In this document: in pieces, positions 8,716 through 16,378 of the stretch
How positions within the stretch are numbered: position 1 is the stretch's first letter
Layout: the number at the start of each line of letters is the position of its first letter
From: Solirubrobacter pauli
Lineage (GTDB): Bacteria > Actinomycetota > Thermoleophilia > Solirubrobacterales > Solirubrobacteraceae
Assembly: GCF_003633755.1 (NCBI RefSeq)
Contig: NZ_RBIL01000001.1
Location: 2,403,426 to 2,467,425, forward strand
Length of the DNA stretch: 64,000 nucleotides
Reading direction: 5' to 3'
The notes under the pieces: generated by a model
What the model was told of the DNA's origin: nothing
Database searches by the model: none
The model's input: the letters and a program-made list of their open reading frames with translations, nothing else
Position numbers and translations under genes: made by a program

Positions 8716-9779
8716 CTCGGTCCAAGGTCCGGTCCCGCAAGGACGGCTCGGCCGTGCCGCTGGACGAGACCGACAAGAAGCTCCTCAACCTCATGCAGGG
8801 CTCGTTCGCGCTCCGGCCCGACCCGTTCGCGGGCGTGGCCGAGAAGGCGGGCATCCCGGAGGCGGAGGTCCTCGAGCGCGTCCAGTACCTGCTCGACAAG
8901 CGGATCATCCGGGAGATCACGCCGATCTTCGACACCCGGGCGCTCGGCTACGAGTCGATGCTGGTCGCGGCGAAGGTCGACGCGGAGCACCCGCACCGCG
9001 CGGCGCAGTTCATCAACTCGCACCCCGGCGTCACGCACAACTACCTGCGCAACCACGAGTTCAACCTGTGGTTCACGCTCGCCGTCGAGCCCGACTCCAC
9101 GCTCGGCCTGCAGGGCACGCTCGACGTGATGGCGGCCAAGACCGGCGCCGAGTCGATCCGCCAGCTGCCGACGCTCAAGCTCTTCAAGATCCGCATGGAC
9201 CTGGAGATGGAGGGCGGTACCGACGCGCTCAAGACGGCCGGCGAGGCGGTCGAGCCGCTGGAGCTGGACCCGATCGAGCTCAACGAGCTCGACATCGCGG
9301 TCATCAAGGCCAGCCAGGGTCCGATGGAAGTGCGCAGCGACGCCTTCGCGCCGGCCGCCGAGAAGCTCGGCCTGCCGGTCGAGCACGTGCTCGCGCGCCT
9401 CGAGTCGCTGCAGGAGCGCGGCGGGCTGCGCCGCGTCGCAGCGATCCTCTACCACCGCCGCGCCGGCTTCAGCGCCAACGGGATGGGCGTGTGGGCGGTC
9501 CCCGAGGGCGAGATCCTCGACACGGGCCGGCAGATGGCGGCGTTCCGCGGCATCTCGCACTGCTACCAGCGCCCGACCTACGCCGACTGGCCCTACTCCG
9601 TCTTCACGATGGCCCACGGCCGCTCGAAGGAGGAGTGCGACGCGATCCTCGACAAGATCGCCGAGGACACCGGGATCACCGAGCGCGCGACGCTCTACTC
9701 GAGCACCGAGTTTAAGAAGGTCCGGATGCTGTATTTCACGGACGCCTTCAAGCGCTGGGAACAGGAGAACGGGTCATAA
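8700..9779 (+). CDS. Fused siroheme decarboxylase-like protein (AhbA-AhbB type, Lrp/AsnC fold)
   Basis: The 359 residues consist of two homologous halves, each with an AsnC-like winged helix and a ferredoxin-like domain. The first half (about 20-170) holds VTHNYLRNHEFNLWF with H113 and Y115, as in AhbA; the second (about 190-350) holds SHCYQRPTYADWPYSVFTM with H287 and Y289, as in AhbB. AhbA and AhbB together decarboxylate siroheme to didecarboxysiroheme in the alternative heme pathway, and NirDLGH proteins act similarly in heme d1 synthesis. Automated tools often call such proteins AsnC regulators. The GTG start lies 16 nt inside hemB, and hemL follows, which supports a tetrapyrrole role. 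Enzyme activity is inferred. Confidence 0.82.
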   Translation: MANPVARSKVRSRKDGSAVPLDETDKKLLNLMQGSFALRPDPFAGVAEKAGIPEAEVLERVQYLLDKRIIREITPIFDTRALGYESMLVAAKVDAEHPHRAAQFINSHPGVTHNYLRNHEFNLWFTLAVEPDSTLGLQGTLDVMAAKTGAESIRQLPTLKLFKIRMDLEMEGGTDALKTAGEAVEPLELDPIELNELDIAVIKASQGPMEVRSDAFAPAAEKLGLPVEHVLARLESLQERGGLRRVAAILYHRRAGFSANGMGVWAVPEGEILDTGRQMAAFRGISHCYQRPTYADWPYSVFTMAHGRSKEECDAILDKIAEDTGITERATLYSSTEFKKVRMLYFTDAFKRWEQENGS

Positions 9780-9790
9780 GCGCCTCGTCT

Positions 9791-11062
9791 TTGTCCGACA
9801 CGCGCTCGTCCGAGCTCTATCGGCGGGCGTTGCACGTCCTTCCCGGCGGGGTCAACTCGCCGGTGCGGGCGATGCGTGCGATCGGACGCGACCCGATCTT
9901 CGTCGAGCGCGCCTCCGGCGCCGAGCTCACCGACGTCGACGGCAACGTCTACGTCGACTACGTGTGCTCCTGGGGCCCGCTCATCCACGGCCACGCGCAC
10001 CCCGAGATCCTCGAGGCGGTCATCACCGCCGCCGCCAACGGCACGTCCTACGGCGCTCCGACCGCGGGTGAGGTCGAGCTCGCGGAGGCCGTCAGCGCGC
10101 GCATGCCGGCCGTCGACATGCTGCGCATGACGTCGTCGGGCACCGAGGCCTCGATGAGCGCGATCCGTCTCGCCCGCGCCGCCACCGGCCGCGAGAAGGT
10201 GCTCAAGTTCGCCGGCGCCTACCACGGGCATGTGGACGGCCTCCTGGCGGCCGCCGGCTCCGGCCTGGCCACCCAGGGCATCCCCTCCTCGCCCGGCGTG
10301 CCCGCGGGCGCGGCCGCGGCGACCGTCGTGGTGCCCTGGAACGACGAGGAGGCGGTCAAGGTCGCGTTCGCCGAGCACGAGCTGGCGGCGGTGCTGGTCG
10401 AGCCCTATCCGGCCAACATGGGCCTGATCCCGCCCGCGCCCGGGTTCCTGGAGCTGCTGCGCGACCTCTGCACGGGCTACGAGTCCCTGCTCGTCTTCGA
10501 CGAGGTCATCACCGGCTTCCGGGTCGCCCCGGGCGGCGCGCAGGAGCTCACGGGCGTCCTGCCGGACCTGACCGTGATGGGCAAGATCATCGGCGGTGGC
10601 CTCCCGGCCGCGGCGTTCGGTGGTCCCGCCGCGCTGATGGAGCGGATCGCTCCGGCCGGCGACGTCTACCAGGCCGGCACGCTGAGTGGGAACCCGCTCG
10701 CGGTCGCCGCGGGTCGCGCCACGCTCGCGCTGCTCGACGAGCAGGCCTACATGTCGCTGAGCACGACCACCCGCGCGCTCGCCGACGGCCTGCGCGAGGC
10801 CGCGGGCGACCATCCGATCTCGGTGACCTCGACCACGGGCCTCGTGACCGTCTTCTTCGCGGCGGAGCCGCCCACGGACTACGCGAGCGCCGCCGCCTGC
10901 GACCTCGAGACCTACGGGGCCTGGTGCCGCGCGCTGCTGGCGCGCGGCGTCTACCCGCCGGCCTCGCAGTTCGAGGCGTGGTTCCCCTCCACCGCCCACA
11001 CCGCCGACCACATCGCCCGCACCGTCGAGGCGGCCGCGGCGGCGTTCGCCGAGGTCCTATGA
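9791..11062 (+). CDS. hemL: Glutamate-1-semialdehyde 2,1-aminomutase
   Basis: This 423-residue class III PLP aminotransferase would convert glutamate-1-semialdehyde to 5-aminolevulinate, the first tetrapyrrole precursor of the C5 pathway. It shows the LPGGVNSPVRA N-terminus, SSGTEASMSAIRLARA, AYHGHVDGLL, D237 in LLVFDEVITGFR and the PLP lysine K265 in VMGKIIGGGLP. TTG at 9791 is taken as start since no ATG or GTG in frame fits between the preceding stop at 9779 and the conserved N-terminus. The product is the substrate of HemB two genes upstream. The stop overlaps the next ATG (ATGA). Confidence 0.95.
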   Translation: MSDTRSSELYRRALHVLPGGVNSPVRAMRAIGRDPIFVERASGAELTDVDGNVYVDYVCSWGPLIHGHAHPEILEAVITAAANGTSYGAPTAGEVELAEAVSARMPAVDMLRMTSSGTEASMSAIRLARAATGREKVLKFAGAYHGHVDGLLAAAGSGLATQGIPSSPGVPAGAAAATVVVPWNDEEAVKVAFAEHELAAVLVEPYPANMGLIPPAPGFLELLRDLCTGYESLLVFDEVITGFRVAPGGAQELTGVLPDLTVMGKIIGGGLPAAAFGGPAALMERIAPAGDVYQAGTLSGNPLAVAAGRATLALLDEQAYMSLSTTTRALADGLREAAGDHPISVTSTTGLVTVFFAAEPPTDYASAAACDLETYGAWCRALLARGVYPPASQFEAWFPSTAHTADHIARTVEAAAAAFAEVL

Positions 11063-11499
11063 CCGCCCTCCACCGGCTGGCCGCGGAGCTGCGCGACGAA
11101 GGCGGGATCCTCGCCGAGACCGTCGTCGAGTCGGACGCGGCGACACCGCACGGCGACGTCGTGGCGGCCAAGGGCGACAGCTACCCGCTGCTCGTCGAGG
11201 CGATCCGCGAGGGCTACCTGCAGCACTACGGCGCGGGCCGCGTCGTCCAGCCGGACGACGCCGACCTCGCGCTGCTCGCCGGTGATCGCCTGTACGCGCT
11301 CGGCCTCGAGCGCCTCGCGGCGACCGGAGACCTCGAAGCCGTGGCCGAGCTGGCCGACGTCATCGCGCTCTGCGCGCAGGCGCACGCCGAAGGCGACCCG
11401 GCCCGTGCCGAGGCCGTCTGGACCGCTGGCGCAGCCGCGGTTGCAGGAGGTCCGTCACCTGACCACGAAGCCACGAAACGCCAGTGGCGGGGCGCCTGA
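11059..11499 (+). CDS. Hypothetical protein between hemL and qcrA
   Basis: This is a 146-residue soluble, alanine-rich, mostly helical protein with no recognised domain, signal peptide or metal motif. The segments YPLLVEAIREGYLQHY and LALLAGDRLYALGLERLA look like helical pairs, and the C-terminus is polar. Its ATG overlaps the hemL stop as ATGA, so it is very probably translated with hemL, and the qcr operon begins 50 bp further on. The position between heme synthesis and a heme enzyme complex suggests a link with heme handling or bc-complex assembly, but nothing in the sequence demonstrates this. Confidence 0.8.
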   Translation: MTALHRLAAELRDEGGILAETVVESDAATPHGDVVAAKGDSYPLLVEAIREGYLQHYGAGRVVQPDDADLALLAGDRLYALGLERLAATGDLEAVAELADVIALCAQAHAEGDPARAEAVWTAGAAAVAGGPSPDHEATKRQWRGA

Positions 11500-11549
11500 A
11501 GCTCCCGTCCAACCGTCCTTAACCCATCGAGCGATATCGTTCCAGCCCC

Positions 11550-12239
11550 TTGCCTGAGAGTCGCAAAGAGCCGAAGTCGAAGTACACGGCCGACCGCAAT
11601 ATCCCCGGCGCCTTTGAAGGCGAGACGGTCACGCGGCGCCGCTTCATGACGCTGACCACGCACGCCGCGGGTGGAATCGCCACCGCGGCGGTGCTCCTGC
11701 CCGCCCTCGGCTTCGCCGCCGGCTCGGCCCTCTTCGACCGCGCGCCGGTGCTGTGGACGCCAGTCGGCAAGCCCGAGGACTTCCCGGACGACAACTACCT
11801 GCCGCGGGTCGTGACGCTCACGCAGGGCATCGGCGAAGTCGGCAAGGCCACGGTCTACGTCCGGCGCTTCAACCCGGAGTTCGACGCCCAGGAGGGCATG
11901 CCGGCGCCGCCGGAGACCGACGCCCCGGTGATCGTGCTCTCCAGCCGTTGCATGCACCTCGGCTGCCCGATCCGCTGGACGGCGGCCGCCGAGCGCTTCA
12001 TCTGCCCGTGCCACGGCGGTGTGTACGGCTTCAACGGCGAGGTCGTCGGCGGCCCGCCGGTCCGCCCGCTCGATCGCTTCTACACCCGCCTGCGCAACGG
12101 CCAGGTCGAGGTCGGTCCGCGCTACTCGGTCAACTCGGAGTTCAGGCGCTTCCCGAGCTACCGCGACCCGGGTCAGCCGCTGGACGGCATCGGCCAGTAC
12201 CTCTACCCGGGGCGTTTCTCGACGCCGAAGAACCCATGA
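11550..12239 (+). CDS. qcrA: Menaquinol-cytochrome c reductase Rieske iron-sulfur subunit
   Basis: This 229-residue protein carries the [2Fe-2S] ligands C134 and H136 (CMHLGC) and C152 and H155 (CPCHGG); C139 and C154 would form the stabilising disulfide. A twin-arginine-like segment TRRRFMT at residues 29-35 precedes a hydrophobic anchor (about 37-60), so export by the Tat system is likely, and tatA and tatC are encoded about 4 kb downstream. The start is TTG at 11550; no closer ATG precedes the Tat motif. The stop overlaps the qcrB ATG. The protein would pass electrons from menaquinol to the c-type heme of QcrC. Confidence 0.93.
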   Translation: MPESRKEPKSKYTADRNIPGAFEGETVTRRRFMTLTTHAAGGIATAAVLLPALGFAAGSALFDRAPVLWTPVGKPEDFPDDNYLPRVVTLTQGIGEVGKATVYVRRFNPEFDAQEGMPAPPETDAPVIVLSSRCMHLGCPIRWTAAAERFICPCHGGVYGFNGEVVGGPPVRPLDRFYTRLRNGQVEVGPRYSVNSEFRRFPSYRDPGQPLDGIGQYLYPGRFSTPKNP

Positions 12240-13036
12240 AGCTGACCCTTCCCAAGCCACCGCTCCCGAAGCGCTTCCAGGAGAAGCCGGATCGTCCCGG
12301 CGCCGCGCCCAAGCTCACGAAGCTCGAGCAGCTGCGCGAGGGCGGCATCACCGCCGCCGACTTCGTGGACGAGCGCGCGTCGCTGTCGGGTGGCCTGCGC
12401 TGGATGATGTTCCGGAAGGTCCCGAAGGGCACCAACTGGTTCTACACGCTGGGCTCGGCGACGATGTTCGCCTTCGTCTCCCAGGCCATCACGGGCGTCT
12501 TCCTGGCGATGTACTACACGCCTTCGGCGACGCAGGCCTACGAGTCCGCGCGCCACATCACCAACGACGTCTTCCTCGGCGAGTTCGTGCGCGGCATGCA
12601 CAAGTGGGGCTCGACGGTCATGGTGATCCTGATCTTCTTGCACATGGCGAGGACGTTCTTCTTCGGCGCGTACAAGTACCCACGCGAGCTGCAGTGGATC
12701 ATCGGCGTCGTGCTCGTGATCCTCACGTTCGTGATGTCGCTGACGGGCTACCTGCTGCCGTTCGACCAGCGCTCCTACTGGGCGACGATCGTGGCCGCGA
12801 ACATCAACGGCACGGGTCCCTTCGTGGGTCCGTTCCTGTCGGACTTCCTCCGAGGCGGTGGTGACTTCGGCGCCACGACCTTGTCGAGGTTCTACGCCAT
12901 CCACATGATGCTCGTGCCCGGGTTGATCGCGGCGCTGATCGGTGCGCACCTCTACCTCGTCGCCCGCCTCGGGACCACGGCACCACCGTGGATCCGCGCG
13001 GACGTCGACGAGAAGCTCCGCGAGGAGCAGGTCTGA
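12236..13036 (+). CDS. qcrB: Cytochrome b6-type subunit of the bc complex
   Basis: This 266-residue integral membrane protein has four hydrophobic helices in its second half and a polar N-terminus of about 65 residues. Helix B shows MHKWGSTVMVILIFLHM with 13 residues between the heme histidines. Helix D shows IHMMLVPGLIAALIGAHL with 14 residues between them, the spacing of b6-type rather than mitochondrial-type cytochrome b. The short, split architecture matches Bacillus QcrB and plastid PetB. Subunit IV and the c-heme are supplied by the next gene. Overlaps with qcrA (ATGA) and a 1-bp gap before qcrC indicate an operon. Confidence 0.93.
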   Translation: MKLTLPKPPLPKRFQEKPDRPGAAPKLTKLEQLREGGITAADFVDERASLSGGLRWMMFRKVPKGTNWFYTLGSATMFAFVSQAITGVFLAMYYTPSATQAYESARHITNDVFLGEFVRGMHKWGSTVMVILIFLHMARTFFFGAYKYPRELQWIIGVVLVILTFVMSLTGYLLPFDQRSYWATIVAANINGTGPFVGPFLSDFLRGGGDFGATTLSRFYAIHMMLVPGLIAALIGAHLYLVARLGTTAPPWIRADVDEKLREEQV

Positions 13037-13037
13037 C

Positions 13038-13787
13038 ATGAATCAGCGTGAGAAGGAGGAATACCTCCGCGAATACGCGCTCCTGAAGGCGAAGGGGAAG
13101 CCGTTCTTCCCGTACGCCGTCGCCAAGGACGCGGTGATGATGGTCTTCGTGATGGTCGTGATCATCACGATGTCGATCGTCCTCGGCGCTGAGCTGGGGC
13201 CGAAGGCCGACCCGACGACGACGACGTACGTGCCGCGTCCGGAGTGGTACTTCTTCTTCCTCTTCGAGCTGCTGCGCGTGATCAAGCCGCCGGAGCTCGT
13301 GCCGTTCGCGACCATCGGCGTGCCGACGGTCTGCATGATCCTGCTCTTCCTGCTGCCGTTCATCGACCGCGGGCCGGAGCGTCGTCCGGAGCGCCGGCCG
13401 ATCGCGACGATCGCGGGCATCCTGGTGATCTTCTCGATGGGCTACCTGACCTACCTCGGTGCGGCGGCCGGTTCGCCGAACTCGATCGAGATGGAGGTCG
13501 CGCCCGAGTACGAGAAGGGCAAGGTCGTCGTGGCCCAGTCCGGCTGCCTCGCCTGTCACAAGATCGGCGAGAACGGCGGCGACCTCGGTCCGCACCTGAC
13601 GACGATCGGCGCGGTGCTCGACAAGGGCGCGATCCGGCGCACGCTGGACAACCCCACGGCGCCGATGCCGTCCTTCGCGGGCCTGCCCGAGGAGAAGAAG
13701 GCGGCGATGGTCGACTTCCTCGCCTCGCTCAAGGGCGACGAGCCGACGAAGGGCACCCAGAAGCGCGAAGACGCAGAGGCGGGGTAG
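13038..13787 (+). CDS. qcrC: Subunit IV-cytochrome c fusion of the bc complex
   Basis: The 249 residues combine a PetD-like N-terminal membrane part with a C-terminal cytochrome c domain. The membrane part has three helices at about 31-50, 88-109 and 123-143 and the Qo-site PEWY motif at residues 68-71. The c domain has CLACH at 170-174 and a likely distal Met in PMPSF. This fusion is the arrangement of the Bacillus menaquinol:cytochrome c reductase, and differs from the usual actinobacterial QcrC with two c-hemes. It would accept electrons from the Rieske protein on the outer face of the membrane. The start is ATG after the qcrB stop. Confidence 0.92.
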   Translation: MNQREKEEYLREYALLKAKGKPFFPYAVAKDAVMMVFVMVVIITMSIVLGAELGPKADPTTTTYVPRPEWYFFFLFELLRVIKPPELVPFATIGVPTVCMILLFLLPFIDRGPERRPERRPIATIAGILVIFSMGYLTYLGAAAGSPNSIEMEVAPEYEKGKVVVAQSGCLACHKIGENGGDLGPHLTTIGAVLDKGAIRRTLDNPTAPMPSFAGLPEEKKAAMVDFLASLKGDEPTKGTQKREDAEAG

Positions 13788-13796
13788 CGGCGGCAT

Positions 13797-14477
13797 ATGG
13801 CCGCCGGGCCCGGCACGCTCCCCGCAGACTCCGTGCGGGCGATGTTCGATCGCATCGCCGGGGTCTACGACGTCATGAACACCGTCATGACGGCGGGGCT
13901 GCACCACCGTTGGCGGTCGCGCGCGGTTGACCTCGCGCGCGTCGGCCCCGGAACGCGCGCGCTGGACGTGGCCGCTGGCACGGGCGACCTCGCGATCGAG
14001 ATCGCCTCCCGCGGCGGCGACGTGGTCGGCTCGGACTTCTCCGAGGGGATGCTCGACCGTGCGCGCGTGAAGGCGCCGGGGCTCACCTGGGAGCAGGCCG
14101 ACGCGACCGCGCTCCAGTACGCCGACGACACGTTCGACGCCGCGACCGTCGGCTTCGGCGCCCGCAACTTCAGCGACCTGCCGCAGGGACTGCGGGAGAT
14201 GGTCCGCGTCGTCAAGCCGGGCGGGCGCGTCGTGATCCTGGAGATCACGACGCCGCAGAAGCCGCCCTTGTCAACCTTCTTCTCGCTGTGGTTCGATCGC
14301 ATCGTGCCGCTGATGGGTCGCTTCGATGACGCCTACACGTACCTCCCGGCGTCCGTGAAGCGCTTCCCGGGCCCGGAGGCGCTCGCGGGCGAGCTCGTGG
14401 CCGCGGGGTGCAAGGACGTCGGCTGGATCCTCACGGCCGGCGGGATCATCGCCATCCATCACGGAACGGTTGGTTAG
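13797..14477 (+). CDS. menG: Demethylmenaquinone methyltransferase (UbiE/MenG family)
   Basis: This 226-residue class I SAM methyltransferase has the UbiE/COQ5 family signatures: FDRIAGVYDVMNTVMTAGLHHRWR at the N-terminus, the SAM-binding LDVAAGTGDLAIE, VVGSDFSEGML, GFGARNFSDL and VVILEITTP. It would carry out the last step of menaquinone synthesis, the C-methylation of demethylmenaquinone. The location directly after the bc-complex genes and before a polyprenyl synthase fits quinone supply for that complex. ATG 13797 is used, 9 bp after the qcrC stop. Its stop TAG shares one base with the next GTG start. Confidence 0.93.
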   Translation: MAAGPGTLPADSVRAMFDRIAGVYDVMNTVMTAGLHHRWRSRAVDLARVGPGTRALDVAAGTGDLAIEIASRGGDVVGSDFSEGMLDRARVKAPGLTWEQADATALQYADDTFDAATVGFGARNFSDLPQGLREMVRVVKPGGRVVILEITTPQKPPLSTFFSLWFDRIVPLMGRFDDAYTYLPASVKRFPGPEALAGELVAAGCKDVGWILTAGGIIAIHHGTVG

Positions 14478-15451
14478 TGGCTTCCGCTGAGGCGGTCGCC
14501 GCGGTGGTGGAAGCCGGGGGCGCGCACGTCCCTGGGCTGATGGACGCGCTGGAGGCGCGGCTGCGGGTCGTCGCCAAGTCCCACGGCGCCACGCTCGGCG
14601 AGCACGCCTGCGCGACGATCGAAGCCGGCGGCAAGCGCCTGCGCCCGCTGCTCGTGTTCGTCGCCGCCGGTCCGTCCGCGTCCGGTCACGACGCGGCGCT
14701 GCGGGCCGCCGTGGCCGTGGAGCTCGTGCACAGCGCGACGCTCGTCCACGACGACGTGCTCGACGCCGCGGTCCTGCGCCGCGGCCGCCCGACCGTCGTC
14801 GCGTCCGCGGGCCGGTCGATCGCGACCGCCACGGGCGACCTGCTGTTCTCGCGCGCGTTCGCCGAGCTGGCGGGCGGCGGGTCCGCGCAGGCCGTCCGCG
14901 TGTTGTCGGACGCCTCCTCCGCTCTGGTCCAGGGTGAGCTGCTGCAGCGCGAGGACGCCTGGCAGCTGCAGACCACGCGTGAGCGCTACCTGCGCCGGTG
15001 TGACCTCAAGACCGCCCGGCTGTTCCGCGCGGCGTGCGAGCTCGGCGCCCTGGCGGGCGGCGGCAACGCGCCGCTGCTGGGGGAGTTCGGCGAGCGGATC
15101 GGCATCGCGTTCCAGCTCCTGGACGACGTGCTCGACGTCAGCGGGCCGGCGGAGCGGACGGGCAAGCACCGTGGCACCGATCTGCTCGACGGCACCGTGA
15201 CGCTGCCGCTGATCCTCGCGCGCGAGCGGGATCCGGAGCTCGCGAAGCTGGACCTGCGGGCCGTGCGCACGCCGGAGCAGGCCGAGAGCGTGTGCGACGC
15301 GATCGCGGCCACCGGAGCCTTGGAAGAGGCGCGCCGGAGCGCGCTGGCGATGGTCGCCGAGGCGAAGGCGGAGTTGGCGGCGCTGCCCGAGGCGTCGCAG
15401 CAGGCGGCGCTCGAGCTCGTGGCCGACGGCGTCGTCGACCGCTACCGCTAG
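14477..15451 (+). CDS. Polyprenyl diphosphate synthase (probable menaquinone side-chain synthase)
   Basis: This 324-residue trans-prenyltransferase has both aspartate-rich motifs: DDVLD at residues 92-96, with small residues (S86, A87) upstream as in long-chain enzymes, and DDVLD at 216-220. GGKRLRP (51-57), for isopentenyl diphosphate binding, is also visible. It would build the isoprenoid tail of menaquinone, in keeping with the methyltransferase it follows. The exact chain length cannot be read. GTG at 14477 overlaps the upstream stop by one base, and the stop overlaps the convergent zinc-ribbon gene by 4 nt. Confidence 0.9.
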   Translation: MASAEAVAAVVEAGGAHVPGLMDALEARLRVVAKSHGATLGEHACATIEAGGKRLRPLLVFVAAGPSASGHDAALRAAVAVELVHSATLVHDDVLDAAVLRRGRPTVVASAGRSIATATGDLLFSRAFAELAGGGSAQAVRVLSDASSALVQGELLQREDAWQLQTTRERYLRRCDLKTARLFRAACELGALAGGGNAPLLGEFGERIGIAFQLLDDVLDVSGPAERTGKHRGTDLLDGTVTLPLILARERDPELAKLDLRAVRTPEQAESVCDAIAATGALEEARRSALAMVAEAKAELAALPEASQQAALELVADGVVDRYR

Positions 15452-15879
15452 AAGTCTTCGGGCAGGATCGCGCCGGCCTCGAGCGCGGCTCCGAAGCGGT
15501 CGGCCTCGGCCTCCATGTTCGCCTGCACGAGGCGACGGAGGTCCTTGACGAGCGCGTCGGTGCCGACGTCCAGGTGCTCGTCGAAGCGGTCGACGGTGGC
15601 CTGGTCGTACGTGCCGATCTCGTTCCACTCGCAGTTCGGGCAGCGGAGCTCGACCTCCCAGTGCGTCGGGGAGGCCTCCTCCCAGTCCACCGGGTACACC
15701 AGATCGCGATCGCACTCGGGGCAGACGCTGAGGTCCACCGGCGGCTGCGGAGCGGGCCCGGCGGCCGGGGCGGGGGCCTCGGCGGCGAGCGGCTCGAAGT
15801 AGACGACCTCGATCTGCCGCCCCGAAGGCAGCGTGACGCGTCGGACGTACTGGCCGTTGGAGTTCGTGGGCTGGCTCAT
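15448..15879 (-). CDS. Hypothetical protein with zinc ribbon
   Basis: This is a 143-residue soluble protein with a proline/alanine-rich linker (about residues 34-47) and a four-cysteine zinc ribbon, VCPECDRD and RCPNCEWN, about 27 residues apart. A helical C-terminal region (about 90-143) follows. The N-terminal LPSGRQIEVVYFEP strand pair precedes the linker. No family is recognised. It runs opposite to the respiratory genes and overlaps the end of the polyprenyl synthase by 4 nt. A role in nucleic-acid or protein binding is possible from the ribbon alone but not shown. Confidence 0.8.
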   Translation of the reverse strand: MSQPTNSNGQYVRRVTLPSGRQIEVVYFEPLAAEAPAPAAGPAPQPPVDLSVCPECDRDLVYPVDWEEASPTHWEVELRCPNCEWNEIGTYDQATVDRFDEHLDVGTDALVKDLRRLVQANMEAEADRFGAALEAGAILPEDF

Positions 15880-16039
15880 GGGTCTGGTCGCTTCAGAAGG
15901 GTGTGTGGGCAGAACCGACTTGCTCCCACGGTGATCGGCGTCGTGTTCACGAACTTGACCGAACCGCGACGCCTGATGCCGCTAGCCTTTGACCAAGGGA
16001 CGCCAGTCCATCCCGAAGCGACCTGCGGAGAGAAGCACG

Positions 16040-16312
16040 ATGCCTAACATCGGACCCCTGGAGCTCGCGATCGTGTTCGTGATCGTGCTCCTGATCTTCG
16101 GGCCGAAGCGTCTGCCCGGTCTCGGCCGTCAGCTCGGCACCGGCATGCGCGAGTTCAAGGACTCGATCACCGGGAGCGGCAAGAACGACCGCGACGACGA
16201 TGACGAGGACTACCGCGACGACCGCGCGAAGGTCGAGAGCGCGCTCGGTCGCCCGGAGGGCGAGAAGGCGCCGCTGGCCGATGAGCCGGCGCGCGAGCAC
16301 ACGCCCCGATAG
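16040..16312 (+). CDS. tatA: Sec-independent translocase subunit TatA
   Basis: This is a 90-residue protein with the TatA/B layout: a short N-terminus, one transmembrane helix (LELAIVFVIVLLIFGPKRLP), the conserved FGPKRLP hinge, an amphipathic helix (GLGRQLGTGMREFKDSI) and a highly charged tail rich in D, E and R. It would form the pore-like oligomer that moves folded proteins, probably including the Rieske protein QcrA encoded upstream. GGAGAGAAG just before the ATG at 16040 is a good ribosome binding site. tatC follows 66 bp downstream. Confidence 0.92.
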   Translation: MPNIGPLELAIVFVIVLLIFGPKRLPGLGRQLGTGMREFKDSITGSGKNDRDDDDEDYRDDRAKVESALGRPEGEKAPLADEPAREHTPR

Positions 16313-16378
16313 CGAAGGCGTACATCCCCTCCGCCCCACCCCGATCATCCGTCCTTAACTGCGCGGTGTCGGTCCTCC

